From the NCBI RefSeq assembly GCF_000376445.1, contig NZ_AQXI01000004.1:124001-188000 (forward strand): 64,000 nucleotides of DNA, in the 5' to 3' direction. This document shows, piece after piece, positions 46,006 through 54,927 of the stretch. The stretch's first letter is position 1. Each line of letters begins with the position of its first letter. Under the pieces are notes generated by a model. It saw only the letters and a list, made by a program, of their open reading frames with translations, had not been told where the DNA came from and searched no databases. The DNA is from Haladaptatus paucihalophilus DX253. GTDB lineage: Archaea; Halobacteriota; Halobacteria; Halobacteriales; Haladaptataceae. Made by a program: the position numbers and the translations under genes.

Positions 46006-46368
46006 ATGGTTACAGAGCAAACTCGAGCCCGGATGGAGTTTATCGGAAATATCGCTAGCCTACTGGCAATCTTGCTGTTTCGGAGACGCTCTGATGAGTA
46101 TGAACCCCTCTCTCGTCGCTGGATGATTGCTGGGTTTGTTAGTATGATCCCGTATTTGTGGGCGTACGATCGTGATTGGCATGCGCTCAAGAGTTCTATT
46201 CGACGACGGGGAATCGCGACGATGGGGTGGTCAGCTATTCAGCAATTCATCCTGCCAGAAAATGAGTCTGTGAAATACAGTTTTTCGATCGGGATGCTCG
46301 TTGGTGGCATTGTATATCGACTTTGGTATGGTGTGCTCCAGCCCCACCCCATCATCGATAACGAATAA
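46006..46368 (+). CDS. Hypothetical protein with hydrophobic segments
   Basis: A 120-residue protein starting MVTEQTRARMEFIGNIASLL. Hydrophobic stretches at about 10-24 and 40-55 (WMIAGFVSMIPYLWAYDRDW) and 92-110 (YSFSIGMLVGGIVYRLWYGV) suggest membrane association. ATG 46006 is preferred to the in-frame start at 45982. Not recognised. Confidence 0.55.
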   Translation: MVTEQTRARMEFIGNIASLLAILLFRRRSDEYEPLSRRWMIAGFVSMIPYLWAYDRDWHALKSSIRRRGIATMGWSAIQQFILPENESVKYSFSIGMLVGGIVYRLWYGVLQPHPIIDNE

Positions 46369-46951
46369 AACAGGACTATCGGGGGTTCATCGGTTCACTA
46401 TCTGGATGATCAACCAATATTGATTCGTTTCTCTCACCCTTGAGGATCAGCTGTGACTCTCACTCACCACCACTGGTTTCGATACTAAGAATTCGGACAT
46501 CGCCAGATTGGTCAGTGTCAATTTCAGGCTTCGAACTGGGTAATAGAGACATGACTGGATTAGTTGAATATCCCTGCTCGGGCACACTATGGCACGCGTT
46601 CGAGCAGGAAGAAGGGGGTGGCGAGGGAAAGGGCGTGTGGATCAGGAGTGATGGCGCCAGACCCACGCGAGACCGATTCAGGGTGTCAGAGGCAACCGCG
46701 CCACACCCAGTCGCTTAGTGGGGTTCGGTATATGCTTTGTGCTATTGTTAAAAAATAAGACAATCAGACAAGCAAACGTTATTTCAAGTAGATCCGCTAG
46801 CCACCGGGTTGTTACCGCAAGAAACTCCGACTCACGCATCTGCGCCAAAATATCGTCGTCAGCTATGCCTACTTGCTTCGACAGCTGTGCATCTCCGTCA
46901 GTGTTAGTGACTACCCGAGTGACATCGAACAATTAGAAACTGAGAGCGATC
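46369..46951. other. Mostly non-coding, one doubtful small frame
   Basis: Nothing firm is seen. An 84-codon frame on the minus strand (46678-46932) has ordinary codons in its first two thirds (LSKQVGIADDDILAQMRESE, then a hydrophobic LLEITFACLIVLFF) but an odd end; it could be a truncated gene. The plus-strand part around 46560-46720 is GC-rich without a clear protein. Confidence 0.3.
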
Positions 46952-48028
46952 TTACTTCACCGGAAACCGAAGTAGTGCTCCAACACCACTGAAGGCAGCC
47001 ACGAATTGCGATCCACGTTCTGTATCACTGTCGATCACATATCCGTCACCACCCTGTTGTTCGACAGCAGTTTCCAACTCTCCTCGGTGATCTCGCGATA
47101 CTGTTGATGCAATGAGTACAGACTCAACCGCACCGAACTCAATCGCCCGCTCTACTTCCTCAGTACCATACGCAACTAACTCCCCAGCCCGAAGCCGCGA
47201 GTAGAACTCATCAAGCCGCTCGCGTCCTTCTCGCTGTTCGGCATCTAATAACTGTTTGTCCGCTTTTTCGACAAGCTGGTCTAGCCCCTGCACGGTCGCA
47301 TACTCAACCGAGTACGTTCCGAGCAACCGATTACGCAACCGATGATCGAGGTAGCCGTCCGAGACGAACCGCTTTGCAGTCGCGAGCGTTCCTCCAACAA
47401 CAAGGCTGGTAACCGTTCCTTCGTCACCAGTGAATGCTTCGGTGGCGATATCCCCCACTTGTTGGAAGAACTCGTGGACTTGCCGTTCGCGGTCTCGTTC
47501 GAACCGCTGGGCAGATTGTCCACCTGCCCTGGACTTTCCCATCACTTGGCTTTCGAACGTCCGAATCGGGATAATGCGCTCTCCAACGAGTCGCCCAATA
47601 GCAGCACCACCTCGTTCAATGACGATGAGTCCAAAGGTCTCGTTCGGCGTAACCGCTTCGACCAATGGAGTGAGGTCAAAGTGATCGTCACACCGGTATG
47701 TGGACTCCGTCACCGGAGCGGGCAAGTCGTCGAAGGCAGTCGAGATCAGGTCTCCATCAACGATACCTGCATAGACCACGAGGCCGCTCTCCGGTGTGGT
47801 TTCGTATCGACGGAGTATCCGCTGAACACGCTTGAGCGCTTGCTGGACATGATCTCGTGTTTGATCAGATTTGATATTTTCGGCACTGGCGTATTCCTGG
47901 GCGATTCGTTCTCGAATCGATCCTAACGACTTGCTGTTGGGAACAGTAACGGTGACAAGTTCAGTGCCGTCCCCTGTGAGTGATTCGAGGTGCTCGATCT
48001 GGTCGCGAAGATCGTATGTTTGTGACAT
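46952..48028 (-). CDS. aRF1-type release factor paralogue
   Basis: A 358-residue paralogue of archaeal release factor 1. All decoding and hydrolysis motifs are present: NIKS (51-54), YRCDDHF fitting YxCxxxF (111-117), and GGQ (169-171, in GKSRAGGQSAQRFERDRERQ). The usual aRF1 is about 415 residues; this one is shorter, mainly in domain 3, where no cysteine-rich mini-domain is seen. It could act in termination or, like other eRF1-family proteins, in rescue of stalled ribosomes. ATG 48028 is chosen; upstream residues to 48121 are Trp/His-rich and unlikely. A housekeeping aRF1 is presumably elsewhere. Confidence 0.88.
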   Translation of the reverse strand: MSQTYDLRDQIEHLESLTGDGTELVTVTVPNSKSLGSIRERIAQEYASAENIKSDQTRDHVQQALKRVQRILRRYETTPESGLVVYAGIVDGDLISTAFDDLPAPVTESTYRCDDHFDLTPLVEAVTPNETFGLIVIERGGAAIGRLVGERIIPIRTFESQVMGKSRAGGQSAQRFERDRERQVHEFFQQVGDIATEAFTGDEGTVTSLVVGGTLATAKRFVSDGYLDHRLRNRLLGTYSVEYATVQGLDQLVEKADKQLLDAEQREGRERLDEFYSRLRAGELVAYGTEEVERAIEFGAVESVLIASTVSRDHRGELETAVEQQGGDGYVIDSDTERGSQFVAAFSGVGALLRFPVK

Positions 48029-48209
48029 TGTATACTGGTGGCTTGTGAGTAGTTGATTGGCGATTCCGTGAGGCCGACCTAACGACCCCTGCCACCAGCT
48101 ATGAAAACAGAGAGATGCCACTCATCGACTGCACGACCGTACTGATGCACAACTGTGAGCGGTGCATATCACAACACAGGTATCGCTCAGCTAAAAGAAT
48201 TCTGGAGAG

Positions 48210-48644
48210 TTACGCCTCTCTATCAACCGGCACCCGCTCGAACCCCATCGTCCGAAAATCACTGTCGAAGGCGAACAGATGCTCTATCTCGTGCTCTCGG
48301 GCAAGCACTGCACTCGTTTGATCGACAAACGAAATCTGCTGGTCGTCAAAACGCTCGAACTCATCACACGCCGCATTAAACGTCTGTTTACCCACCGGTA
48401 GGATATTGAACGTCTTCGACTGCCGAACTGTCGAAAGCGCCTCAATAGCCGCTGTATGTCCAATCTGGTACAACATCAACGTCGCAAACTCAGAAAGCAC
48501 ATACCGACTCGTAAACACCGGTCCATACTCACCTTCCTCCATTCCATCGAAGACCGCATTTGCTGTGTCGTGATTCACATCGTCCTCATCAAAGGCAGCG
48601 TACAACCCACCAGTATCAACAAACAGCGGCAGTGGACGACTCAT
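48210..48644 (-). CDS. VapC-like PIN-domain toxin
   Basis: A 144-residue PIN-domain ribonuclease. Acidic residues in order: Asp10 in LPLFVDTGGLYAAF, Glu in YVLSEFATL, Asp in ISFVDQTSAVLA and Asp in LFAFDSDFRTMGF. Such proteins usually cleave tRNA or rRNA and are held in check by a co-encoded protein. The start overlaps the stop of the upstream gene at 48641 by four bases. No residue is missing, so it should be active. Confidence 0.88.
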   Translation of the reverse strand: MSRPLPLFVDTGGLYAAFDEDDVNHDTANAVFDGMEEGEYGPVFTSRYVLSEFATLMLYQIGHTAAIEALSTVRQSKTFNILPVGKQTFNAACDEFERFDDQQISFVDQTSAVLAREHEIEHLFAFDSDFRTMGFERVPVDREA

Positions 48645-48994
48645 TTTGAACTATTCCCATAGAGGATATCATCCACGTGCTCGGACGCATCAGTCGATTC
48701 CCCAGAGCTGTAGGTCGTCCGGGAAAAGATCGGGTCACTCGGATCTACCTCGTGCACTGAATCCTCATCGACAAGCCACCAGACGACTCGACCGGCAGTT
48801 TGGCGACTCTTCACTCGGCCTTGATCCTCGAGCTGTCCAAGCTTCCGCCGGGCCGTTTCTCGTGAACACTCAAGCGCATCTGCGACATCACCAGAGGTCA
48901 CTATTGGTCCCTCTACTTCCTCGAAAATGGCGAGTACGTCGGCGAGCGTCACCGTCTCGACGTACCGCCCTGAATCACTGCGGTCTTTGGACAT
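48641..48994 (-). CDS. Winged-helix antitoxin/regulator of the PIN pair
   Basis: A 117-residue protein. A winged helix occupies about 15-75 (IVTSGDVADALECSRETARR KLGQLEDQGRVKSRQTAGRV VWWL), followed by a tail (DPIFSRTTYSSGESTDASEH) that could bind the toxin. In haloarchaea such a gene directly before a PIN-domain gene is the usual antitoxin arrangement. It probably represses its own promoter. Confidence 0.8.
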   Translation of the reverse strand: MSKDRSDSGRYVETVTLADVLAIFEEVEGPIVTSGDVADALECSRETARRKLGQLEDQGRVKSRQTAGRVVWWLVDEDSVHEVDPSDPIFSRTTYSSGESTDASEHVDDILYGNSSK

Positions 48995-49147
48995 ACGCCA
49001 CAGTACACACTACCGAAGTATAGTCCTGTTGGTGTATGCCATGTGGTGTATACAATATGGTAGGAAGAACGGTGCCCTCGGGCGTGTGTAGAAACGCGCC
49101 GGGTGCTGGTACACCCGGCACCGGTCTTCCAATTGGACCAGAAGACC

Positions 49148-49537
49148 ATGAGTACGAAAACGCCTAGTGAACTTGAAGCTGACGAGACTGCACAGAAACG
49201 CGTACAGTGGGAACAATTTTCCTTCGACGTCGATGCCCCCGGACTCCTCACTGTCACCAACGAGAGCCACGAGAACCCCGCAGATCACCAGTACACTGTC
49301 TCCATCGACGACGTGACCGACGAACTGATGGCCTGCACGTGCCCGCATCACGCCCACCGCAACGCCTTTTGCAAACACATGGCCGCCGTCGAAACCGCAA
49401 TTGACGACGGAACACTCGATGCGTTCCCCTCCGAGGACGACGACGAGACCGAACCAGACGACTGTGACTGTGACCACCTCGGTGGCTTCCCGTGCTGGCC
49501 GTGCGTGCGAACGGGACGAAAAGAACTACCGAACTAA
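49148..49537 (+). CDS. SWIM zinc-finger protein, intact copy
   Basis: A 129-residue protein starting MSTKTPSELEADETAQKRVQ. The SWIM motif is CTCPHHAHRNAFCKH (about 72-86), giving CxC...CxH. A second cysteine group ends it (CDCDHLGGFPCWPC). SWIM domains bind DNA or protein and often sit in recombination or transposon-linked proteins. Two further copies in the window (43325, 59669) lack the 5' end but keep a SprT gene after them; this copy is whole but its SprT has gone, with similarity ending just after the stop. Confidence 0.82.
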   Translation: MSTKTPSELEADETAQKRVQWEQFSFDVDAPGLLTVTNESHENPADHQYTVSIDDVTDELMACTCPHHAHRNAFCKHMAAVETAIDDGTLDAFPSEDDDETEPDDCDCDHLGGFPCWPCVRTGRKELPN

Positions 49538-49545
49538 CCACCGCG

Positions 49546-49656
49546 TCAGTCGTTCGTAGCTATCTTTTTGAGATTACTGATCCGATCCTCGATTGACGGA
49601 TGTGTCTCGATGAGCGCTCGCAATCGACCATGCTTGGTTAGAAATGCCGATGTGAC
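49546..49656 (-). pseudogene. C-terminal end of an M48 (HtpX-like) peptidase
   Basis: The minus strand reads VTSAFLTKHGRLRALIETHP and SIEDRISNLKKIATND before TGA. The pattern LxxTHPSIEDRIxxL is the conserved end of HtpX-family membrane peptidases. Everything before it is lost. The rest of 49538-49959 contains only short unassigned frames. Confidence 0.55.
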
Positions 49657-49959
49657 CACGTATCTACACACGAAGTGCCAGCTCCTCCTTTCAGCACTGA
49701 CTGCAAGAACTTCACGACAGGACAGAGATTCGATACAGGTAGCCAGTCAGACAGAAGGACGTTTCTTTGGCGTGTTCCCTGACCGTTGCAGCCAGTGAAC
49801 TGTCTACGCAGACGGTGACCGACTGCGAGCGACTGTGCCATCGACTAACAGCGGGCGTGTCTGGAGCGCTACGAAGACGCATTTGGCGAAGCGTAGCCGT
49901 CAGAACGGACGTATCAGACGAAGATTGAATCGTTCACTCCATGGAAAACCGAGACTGGG

Positions 49960-50175
49960 TCACTGGGCGTCTCGCGCACTCTCCAGCGACGCGAAGAATC
50001 CGAAGTACGCGACGACACCTGCGAACAGTGACAAGTGGTACGCCCACGTCGGTGCCGGAAGCGCATCGAACAACGCCGAGACGACGGCAACCCAGATTAC
50101 TGCGAACGCGAGATCAACGACCATCCCGGACCGATGCTCGCGGACATGGTCTAGAACGGTGCCGGTGAGCGACAC
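49960..50175 (-). CDS. Small membrane protein at the end of the acetate cluster
   Basis: A 71-residue protein, MSLTGTVLDHVREHRSGMVV followed by two membrane spans (DLAFAVIWVAVVSALFDALP; AYHLSLFAGVVAYFGFFASL). It starts one base after the UspA stop on the same strand and is probably the last gene of the symporter operon. Function unknown. Confidence 0.72.
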   Translation of the reverse strand: MSLTGTVLDHVREHRSGMVVDLAFAVIWVAVVSALFDALPAPTWAYHLSLFAGVVAYFGFFASLESARDAQ

Positions 50176-50176
50176 G

Positions 50177-50638
50177 TTACTCGGCCTCCCGTTCGTCCAC
50201 GACCAATACCGACCGATGGGTAGACCGGAGCACGCGCTCGGTGACGCTTCCGAGTAGCATTCGCTCGATGCCGCTACGGCCGTGACTTCCCATCACGATG
50301 AGGTCGACATCGTGGTCGCTCGCGACGTTCGCAATAACTCGGTGGGGTTGGCCGCCACGGAAGTGTTCTGCAACGTCGATACCGCGTTCGCGGCCTCGCT
50401 CGGCGACGTATCGGGTCGCGTCGCGGGCGCGTGCTTCGAGGTCGTCCATCTCGCCGAATCGACCGGCACGAATGCGGTCGACTTGCTCGGTTCCGAGGGT
50501 CACGTCCACAGCATCTGTATCCACGACGTACAGCGTCTCGACCGCGGCGTCGAATTTCTCCGCGATGGCGAGTGCTTCGTCGACCGCTCGTTCTGCCGTG
50601 TCGCTGCCGTCCGTGGGAATGAGGATGCGTTCGTACAT
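50177..50638 (-). CDS. Universal stress protein UspA family
   Basis: A 153-residue single-domain Usp. The start MYERILIPTDGSDTAERAVD is typical, and the ATP-binding loop is complete: GSHGRSGIERMLLGSVTERV fits G-2x-G-9x-G-S/T. Usp genes often accompany transporters in haloarchaea, where they may regulate activity in response to ATP. It begins directly at the symporter stop (50639), so it belongs to that operon. Confidence 0.9.
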   Translation of the reverse strand: MYERILIPTDGSDTAERAVDEALAIAEKFDAAVETLYVVDTDAVDVTLGTEQVDRIRAGRFGEMDDLEARARDATRYVAERGRERGIDVAEHFRGGQPHRVIANVASDHDVDLIVMGSHGRSGIERMLLGSVTERVLRSTHRSVLVVDEREAE

Positions 50639-52282
50639 TCAGTCGTCCCCCGAAACCGGACCGTTGGAGGCCAAAACCACGTCTTCGGCACTCTGTTGTT
50701 GCCCCATCGGTTCGGGGCTGTGACACTGCCGAACGATGCGTTTGATGCGTTCTGGTGGCTCGTCGGTCACCAGTGAGACCGCGATGGTGACGGCGAACAC
50801 AATGGGCGTTCCAGCGAGCGCAGCACCGACCGCCGGGAAGACGTCGGCGTAGAGGGGCACGACTGGGCCCGCGTCGGTGGCGAAGATGAGTTCGTTGAAC
50901 ACCGCGGCAGTCCAGATGAGGAGTCCGGTCGTCATTCCGGCGAGCGCGCCCTGTCGATTGGCGTTCTCCCACCAGAGGCCGAGGAAGAACATCGGGAATA
51001 ATACGAGTCCGGCGAGCGAGAACGCGAGTGCGACCAGTTCACCGACTAGTGCCGGTGGGTTGAGCGCCGTGACGGTCACGATAGCACCGAGAGCGATAAT
51101 GGTGAGGCGGCCAATGATGAGTTGTTGGCGCTGTGTCGCGTCGGGGTTGATGATGTTCGTGTAGATGTCGTGGGCGGCCGCCGACGAGGCGGCGATGAAC
51201 AGGCCTGCGGTCGTCGCGATGGCGGCGGCGATACCGCCTGCGGCGACGAGACCGACGAACCACGTCGGGAGGTTCGCGAGTTGCGACGCGAGGACGACGA
51301 TGACGTCGCCTTCCGCGCCGCTCATGCCGCTGGCGCCGTAGACGGGGCCGACCGACTTGGCGTAGAGGTCGGTGCCGAACGCCGCGAACGCGGGGGCGCT
51401 CAGATAGAGCAGGCAGATGAAGAACAGCCCCCAGACGGTGGACCAGCGGGCCGTTCGCTCGCTCTCGACGGTGTAGAAGCGGACCAGCACGTGGGGTAGT
51501 CCACAGGTGCCGACGATGAGCGAGAACGCGGTCGCAATCCAGAGGTAGTAACTACCGCTGCTGAACGGTTCCGTGAACTCTGAGTTGAGCGAATTCAGCA
51601 TCGCGCCGTACTCGATTTGCGGCAGGAACGTCGAGTAGCCCTGCGTGTAGCCAACGACGTAGAGGCCCGCGAGGAACGCGACGATGAGGATGACGTACTG
51701 GACGGCCATGTTCTTCGTCGCGCCGAGCATCCCCGACAGCGCGAGGTAGCCGACGGTGATACCCATCATCAAGACGACCATCGTGGTGTAGTCGCCACCG
51801 AAGACGTAGATGCCGACGAGTCCCATGCCGCGGGCTTGGCCGACCGAGTAGACGAAGCCGATGAGAATCGTCGTCAGCGCGCCGATGGCGCGCGCGGTGT
51901 CGGAGTTGAATCGGTCGCCGACGAAGTCCGGCGCGGTGTACTTGCCGAACCGGCGCATCTGGGCGGCCATGAAGATGAGCAACACGAAGTAGCCCGTCGA
52001 CCAGCCGATGACGAACGCGAGTCCGTAGTAGCCCGACAGCGCGATGAGTGCGGCCATCCCGAGGTATGACGCTGCGGACATCCAGTTGGCGCCGATAGCC
52101 ATGCCGTTCTCGACGTTCTCGATGGAGCGACCGGCGACCCAGAGGTCGTCGGTGTCGGTCACGCGGAAGGCGTATCCGATTCCGAGGAACAACAGCAACA
52201 TCCCCGTGACCATGATGGCGGGGATGATTTTGAACGAGGCGTTCAGTGCGTCCGGGAGCAGGTTGAGCGGCGTCAGCATCAT
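50639..52282 (-). CDS. SSF-family sodium:solute (acetate-type) symporter
   Basis: A 547-residue membrane protein with about 13 spans. The SSF core is seen in AIGANWMSAASYLGMAALIA, FVGDRFNSDTARAIGALTTI and the sodium-site region LVAAGGIAAAIATTAGLFIA. Similarity and neighbours (DUF4212 subunit, acetyl-CoA synthetases) point to acetate or another short-chain acid as the substrate. It overlaps the DUF4212 gene by four bases. No defects seen. Confidence 0.92.
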   Translation of the reverse strand: MMLTPLNLLPDALNASFKIIPAIMVTGMLLLFLGIGYAFRVTDTDDLWVAGRSIENVENGMAIGANWMSAASYLGMAALIALSGYYGLAFVIGWSTGYFVLLIFMAAQMRRFGKYTAPDFVGDRFNSDTARAIGALTTILIGFVYSVGQARGMGLVGIYVFGGDYTTMVVLMMGITVGYLALSGMLGATKNMAVQYVILIVAFLAGLYVVGYTQGYSTFLPQIEYGAMLNSLNSEFTEPFSSGSYYLWIATAFSLIVGTCGLPHVLVRFYTVESERTARWSTVWGLFFICLLYLSAPAFAAFGTDLYAKSVGPVYGASGMSGAEGDVIVVLASQLANLPTWFVGLVAAGGIAAAIATTAGLFIAASSAAAHDIYTNIINPDATQRQQLIIGRLTIIALGAIVTVTALNPPALVGELVALAFSLAGLVLFPMFFLGLWWENANRQGALAGMTTGLLIWTAAVFNELIFATDAGPVVPLYADVFPAVGAALAGTPIVFAVTIAVSLVTDEPPERIKRIVRQCHSPEPMGQQQSAEDVVLASNGPVSGDD

Positions 52283-52707
52283 TGTTCGGTCCCTCCGTCG
52301 GAGGCGACTGCCTCGGCGTCGCTCACAGTTTGGGTCGTCGAGTGTTCGATACCATACTTCTCGTCCAGTTGGTCACGCTTGCGCGCGTAGACGAACGAGA
52401 GGATGAGTGCACCGAGCGGGGACCCCGTCGCGGTCAGGAAGTAGTGTAACGGAAAGCCGAACACGGTGATGCTCGTCATGAGGTCTGGCGCGAGATACGT
52501 TGCCGTCACAGGGGCGAAGACAACGAGCACCCACGCTGCGAACATCGTCCACACGATCTTCAGGTGGTCCCGCATGAACGGGGTCGATGGCTTGAAGATG
52601 TTGACGCGGGCGTCGAGGTAGTCGGTGGTTCCTCGGTCGGTAGCGACACCGCCGTCTGTCTCTATTTCGGCACGTTGCTCGTCACGTCGTGAGGTTTCGT
52701 CTGTCAT
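52279..52707 (-). CDS. DUF4212 small subunit of the SSF symporter
   Basis: A 142-residue protein. After an acidic N terminus, FMRDHLKIVWTMFAAWVLVV FAPVTA and FGFPLHYFLTATGSPLGALI form two membrane spans with the DUF4212 pattern, followed by SFVYARKRDQLDEKYGI. These proteins are encoded directly before SSF symporters and are thought to be their second subunit. ATG 52707 is used; the longer frame runs into the synthetase gene. Confidence 0.9.
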   Translation of the reverse strand: MTDETSRRDEQRAEIETDGGVATDRGTTDYLDARVNIFKPSTPFMRDHLKIVWTMFAAWVLVVFAPVTATYLAPDLMTSITVFGFPLHYFLTATGSPLGALILSFVYARKRDQLDEKYGIEHSTTQTVSDAEAVASDGGTEQ

Positions 52708-52762
52708 GGTGTGGTCTCGTCTATCATCGTCGTGTTCTGAACGTCGTTTTCGTTCGAATCGT

Positions 52763-54760
52763 TTAGTCATCCGATACTGACGCCGCGATGTCCTCGACGA
52801 CGTCGGGATTCCGCAGGGTCGAGGTGTCGCCCAGTTCATCGTTGTTGGCGATGTCCTCCAAGAGGCGGCGCATAATCTTCCCAGAACGAGTTTTGGGGAG
52901 TTCGGGCGTGAACACAACCGATTCGGGGCGTGCGATCGGCCCGATGGCGTCTTCGATGCCGCCAACGACGCGCAACCGGAGTCCGTCGCCTCCTTCGTAT
53001 CCCTCTTCGGTGATGACGTAGGCGTAGACGGCTTCGCCTTTCACCTCGTGGTCGCCGCCGACGACGGCGGCCTCCGCGACGCCCTCGACGCCGACGATCG
53101 CCGACTCGATTTCCATTGTCCCGAGGCGGTGCCCGGAGACGTTGATAACGTCGTCCACGCGACCCAATACCGTGATGTAGCCGTCGTCGTCTATCTTCGC
53201 GCCGTCCTCTGGGAAGTACACCCAGTCTTCCATGTCGTCGCTATCGGTGTCGGAGTACTCGCGCCAGTATTCGTCGATGTAACGCTCGTCGTTCTTGTAT
53301 AAGGTTCGCAGCATCCCCGGCCACGGCTTTTGCACCGTGAGGTAGCCCGCACGCCCTGCGTCGACCTGCGTACCGTCGGTGTCTACGATTTGTGCATCTA
53401 CACCGGGGAGCGGCGGCCCGGCGCTTCCGGGTTTCATCGTGCCGATGCCGGGAAGCGTCGTGACCATCATGCCCCCCGTCTCAGTCTGCCACCAAGTATC
53501 TACAATCGGACACGATTTGTCGCCGATATGTTTGTAGTACCACTTCCATGCCCGCGGGTTGATCGGCTCACCGACCGTCCCCAGCAGTCGGAGCGAGGAA
53601 AGGTCGTGTCGGTCGGGATACTCACTCCCCCACTTCATGAACGCTCGAATCGCTGTGGGAGCGGTATACAACTGGTTCGCCTCGTACTCCTCGACGATTT
53701 CCCAGAGGCGGTCGCGCTCGGGATAATCTGGCGTGCCCTCGTACATCATCGTCGTGGTGCCGAGTGCGAGCGGCCCGTAGACGATGTAGGAGTGACCCGT
53801 AATCCAGCCGATGTCTGCCGAACAGAAGTACGTGTCTTCTGGTTCGATATCCAGCACTGCTTGACTGGTCCACGCCGCCCACGACAGATACCCACCGGTC
53901 GTGTGCTTGACACCCTTCGGCTGCCCGGTGGTGCCCGACGTATACATCAGAAACAGCATGTCCTCGGCGTCCCGCTCAACTGGTTCGACCGTCTCGCCCG
54001 CTTGTTCGGCGACGAGGTCGGCGTACGTGCGTTGATCGTCTGCGAGGTCGTGGCCGAAGCCGTCGCCGTCGCGGAGGCGCTCTACGACCACAGCATCGGA
54101 TACGAAGTGCTCGACGCCCGCGAGGCCGTCATTGGCTTTATTGAGGTGGTCGAGCGGGTCGCCGCGACGGTAGTAGCCGTCGCAGGTCACGAGGTACTCC
54201 GAGTCAGCTGCGTTCATCCGCGTCGCCAGTGCGTCTGCCGAGAACCCGGCGAACACCACGCTATGGGGTGCGCCGATTCTGGCGCAGGCGAGCATCGCTA
54301 TCGGAAGTTCCGGAATCATCGGCATGTACATCGTCACGACGTCGTCCTCGCCGACGCCCATCTCCCGGAGCGCAGCCGCGAACTCGTTGACCTCCCGATG
54401 CAGGTCCTCGTAGGTGTACGTGCGGTTTCCTTCCTCGAGTGGTTCGCCGACCCACTCGATGGCGGCCTCGTCGCCGCGCTCATCGAGGTGGCGGTCCAAG
54501 CAGTTCGCCGAGGCGTTCAGCTTTCCGTCGGTGAACCACTCATAAAATGGCGGATTCGACGCATCTAAGACCTCGTCGTAGCTCTCCTCCCAGTCGAGCA
54601 GGTCCGCCGCTTGCTCCCAGCACTCTGGCCAGTTCTCTTCGAACTCCTCGTAGATCGACTTCTCGGAGACGTTCGCCTGTTCGACGAACTCCTCTGGCGG
54701 GTCGAACGCTTCTTGTTCTTCAAGTCTCGCTTCCAACTGTACGCCGTCTTCGTCGCTCAT
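52763..54760 (-). CDS. acs: Acetyl-CoA synthetase (AMP-forming)
   Basis: A 665-residue adenylate-forming ligase making acetyl-CoA from acetate, ATP and CoA. Motifs: P-loop YTSGTTGQPKGVKHTTGGYL, the acetate-pocket region DTWWQTETGGMM, the hinge LGRVDDVINVSGHRLGTMEI, and the adenylation lysine in KTRSGKIMRRLL. The Trp in DTWWQTE is the residue that limits the pocket to acetate or propionate. It lies 56 bases upstream of the DUF4212/symporter genes on the same strand, so uptake and activation are probably co-expressed. Confidence 0.94.
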   Translation of the reverse strand: MSDEDGVQLEARLEEQEAFDPPEEFVEQANVSEKSIYEEFEENWPECWEQAADLLDWEESYDEVLDASNPPFYEWFTDGKLNASANCLDRHLDERGDEAAIEWVGEPLEEGNRTYTYEDLHREVNEFAAALREMGVGEDDVVTMYMPMIPELPIAMLACARIGAPHSVVFAGFSADALATRMNAADSEYLVTCDGYYRRGDPLDHLNKANDGLAGVEHFVSDAVVVERLRDGDGFGHDLADDQRTYADLVAEQAGETVEPVERDAEDMLFLMYTSGTTGQPKGVKHTTGGYLSWAAWTSQAVLDIEPEDTYFCSADIGWITGHSYIVYGPLALGTTTMMYEGTPDYPERDRLWEIVEEYEANQLYTAPTAIRAFMKWGSEYPDRHDLSSLRLLGTVGEPINPRAWKWYYKHIGDKSCPIVDTWWQTETGGMMVTTLPGIGTMKPGSAGPPLPGVDAQIVDTDGTQVDAGRAGYLTVQKPWPGMLRTLYKNDERYIDEYWREYSDTDSDDMEDWVYFPEDGAKIDDDGYITVLGRVDDVINVSGHRLGTMEIESAIVGVEGVAEAAVVGGDHEVKGEAVYAYVITEEGYEGGDGLRLRVVGGIEDAIGPIARPESVVFTPELPKTRSGKIMRRLLEDIANNDELGDTSTLRNPDVVEDIAASVSDD

Positions 54761-54927
54761 GTGCCAAGTTCACAACCCGCACCTTATTACATAAGTGATG
54801 GAGCTAACTATACCAATCCGCTCGAATCTTGCACTGAGAGCCCTGTACCGAAAGTTCCCACCAACAACTACCAGATCTAGCCGGAGTATGTTCGTCCGAC
54901 AGAACCTGCAAGGCTAGACACTTAGTG

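Noticed and set aside
49638-49960. Possible transposase fragments after the SWIM gene (for example LLVDGTVARSRSPSA on the minus strand)
   Set aside because: No catalytic motif or inverted ends can be seen. The segments are too short to name a family.
53330-54568. A 412-codon frame antisense to the acetyl-CoA synthetase gene (and a similar 524-codon frame antisense to the second copy)
   Set aside because: The two shadows resemble each other only because the sense genes do. No motif supports them and the sense proteins are certain.
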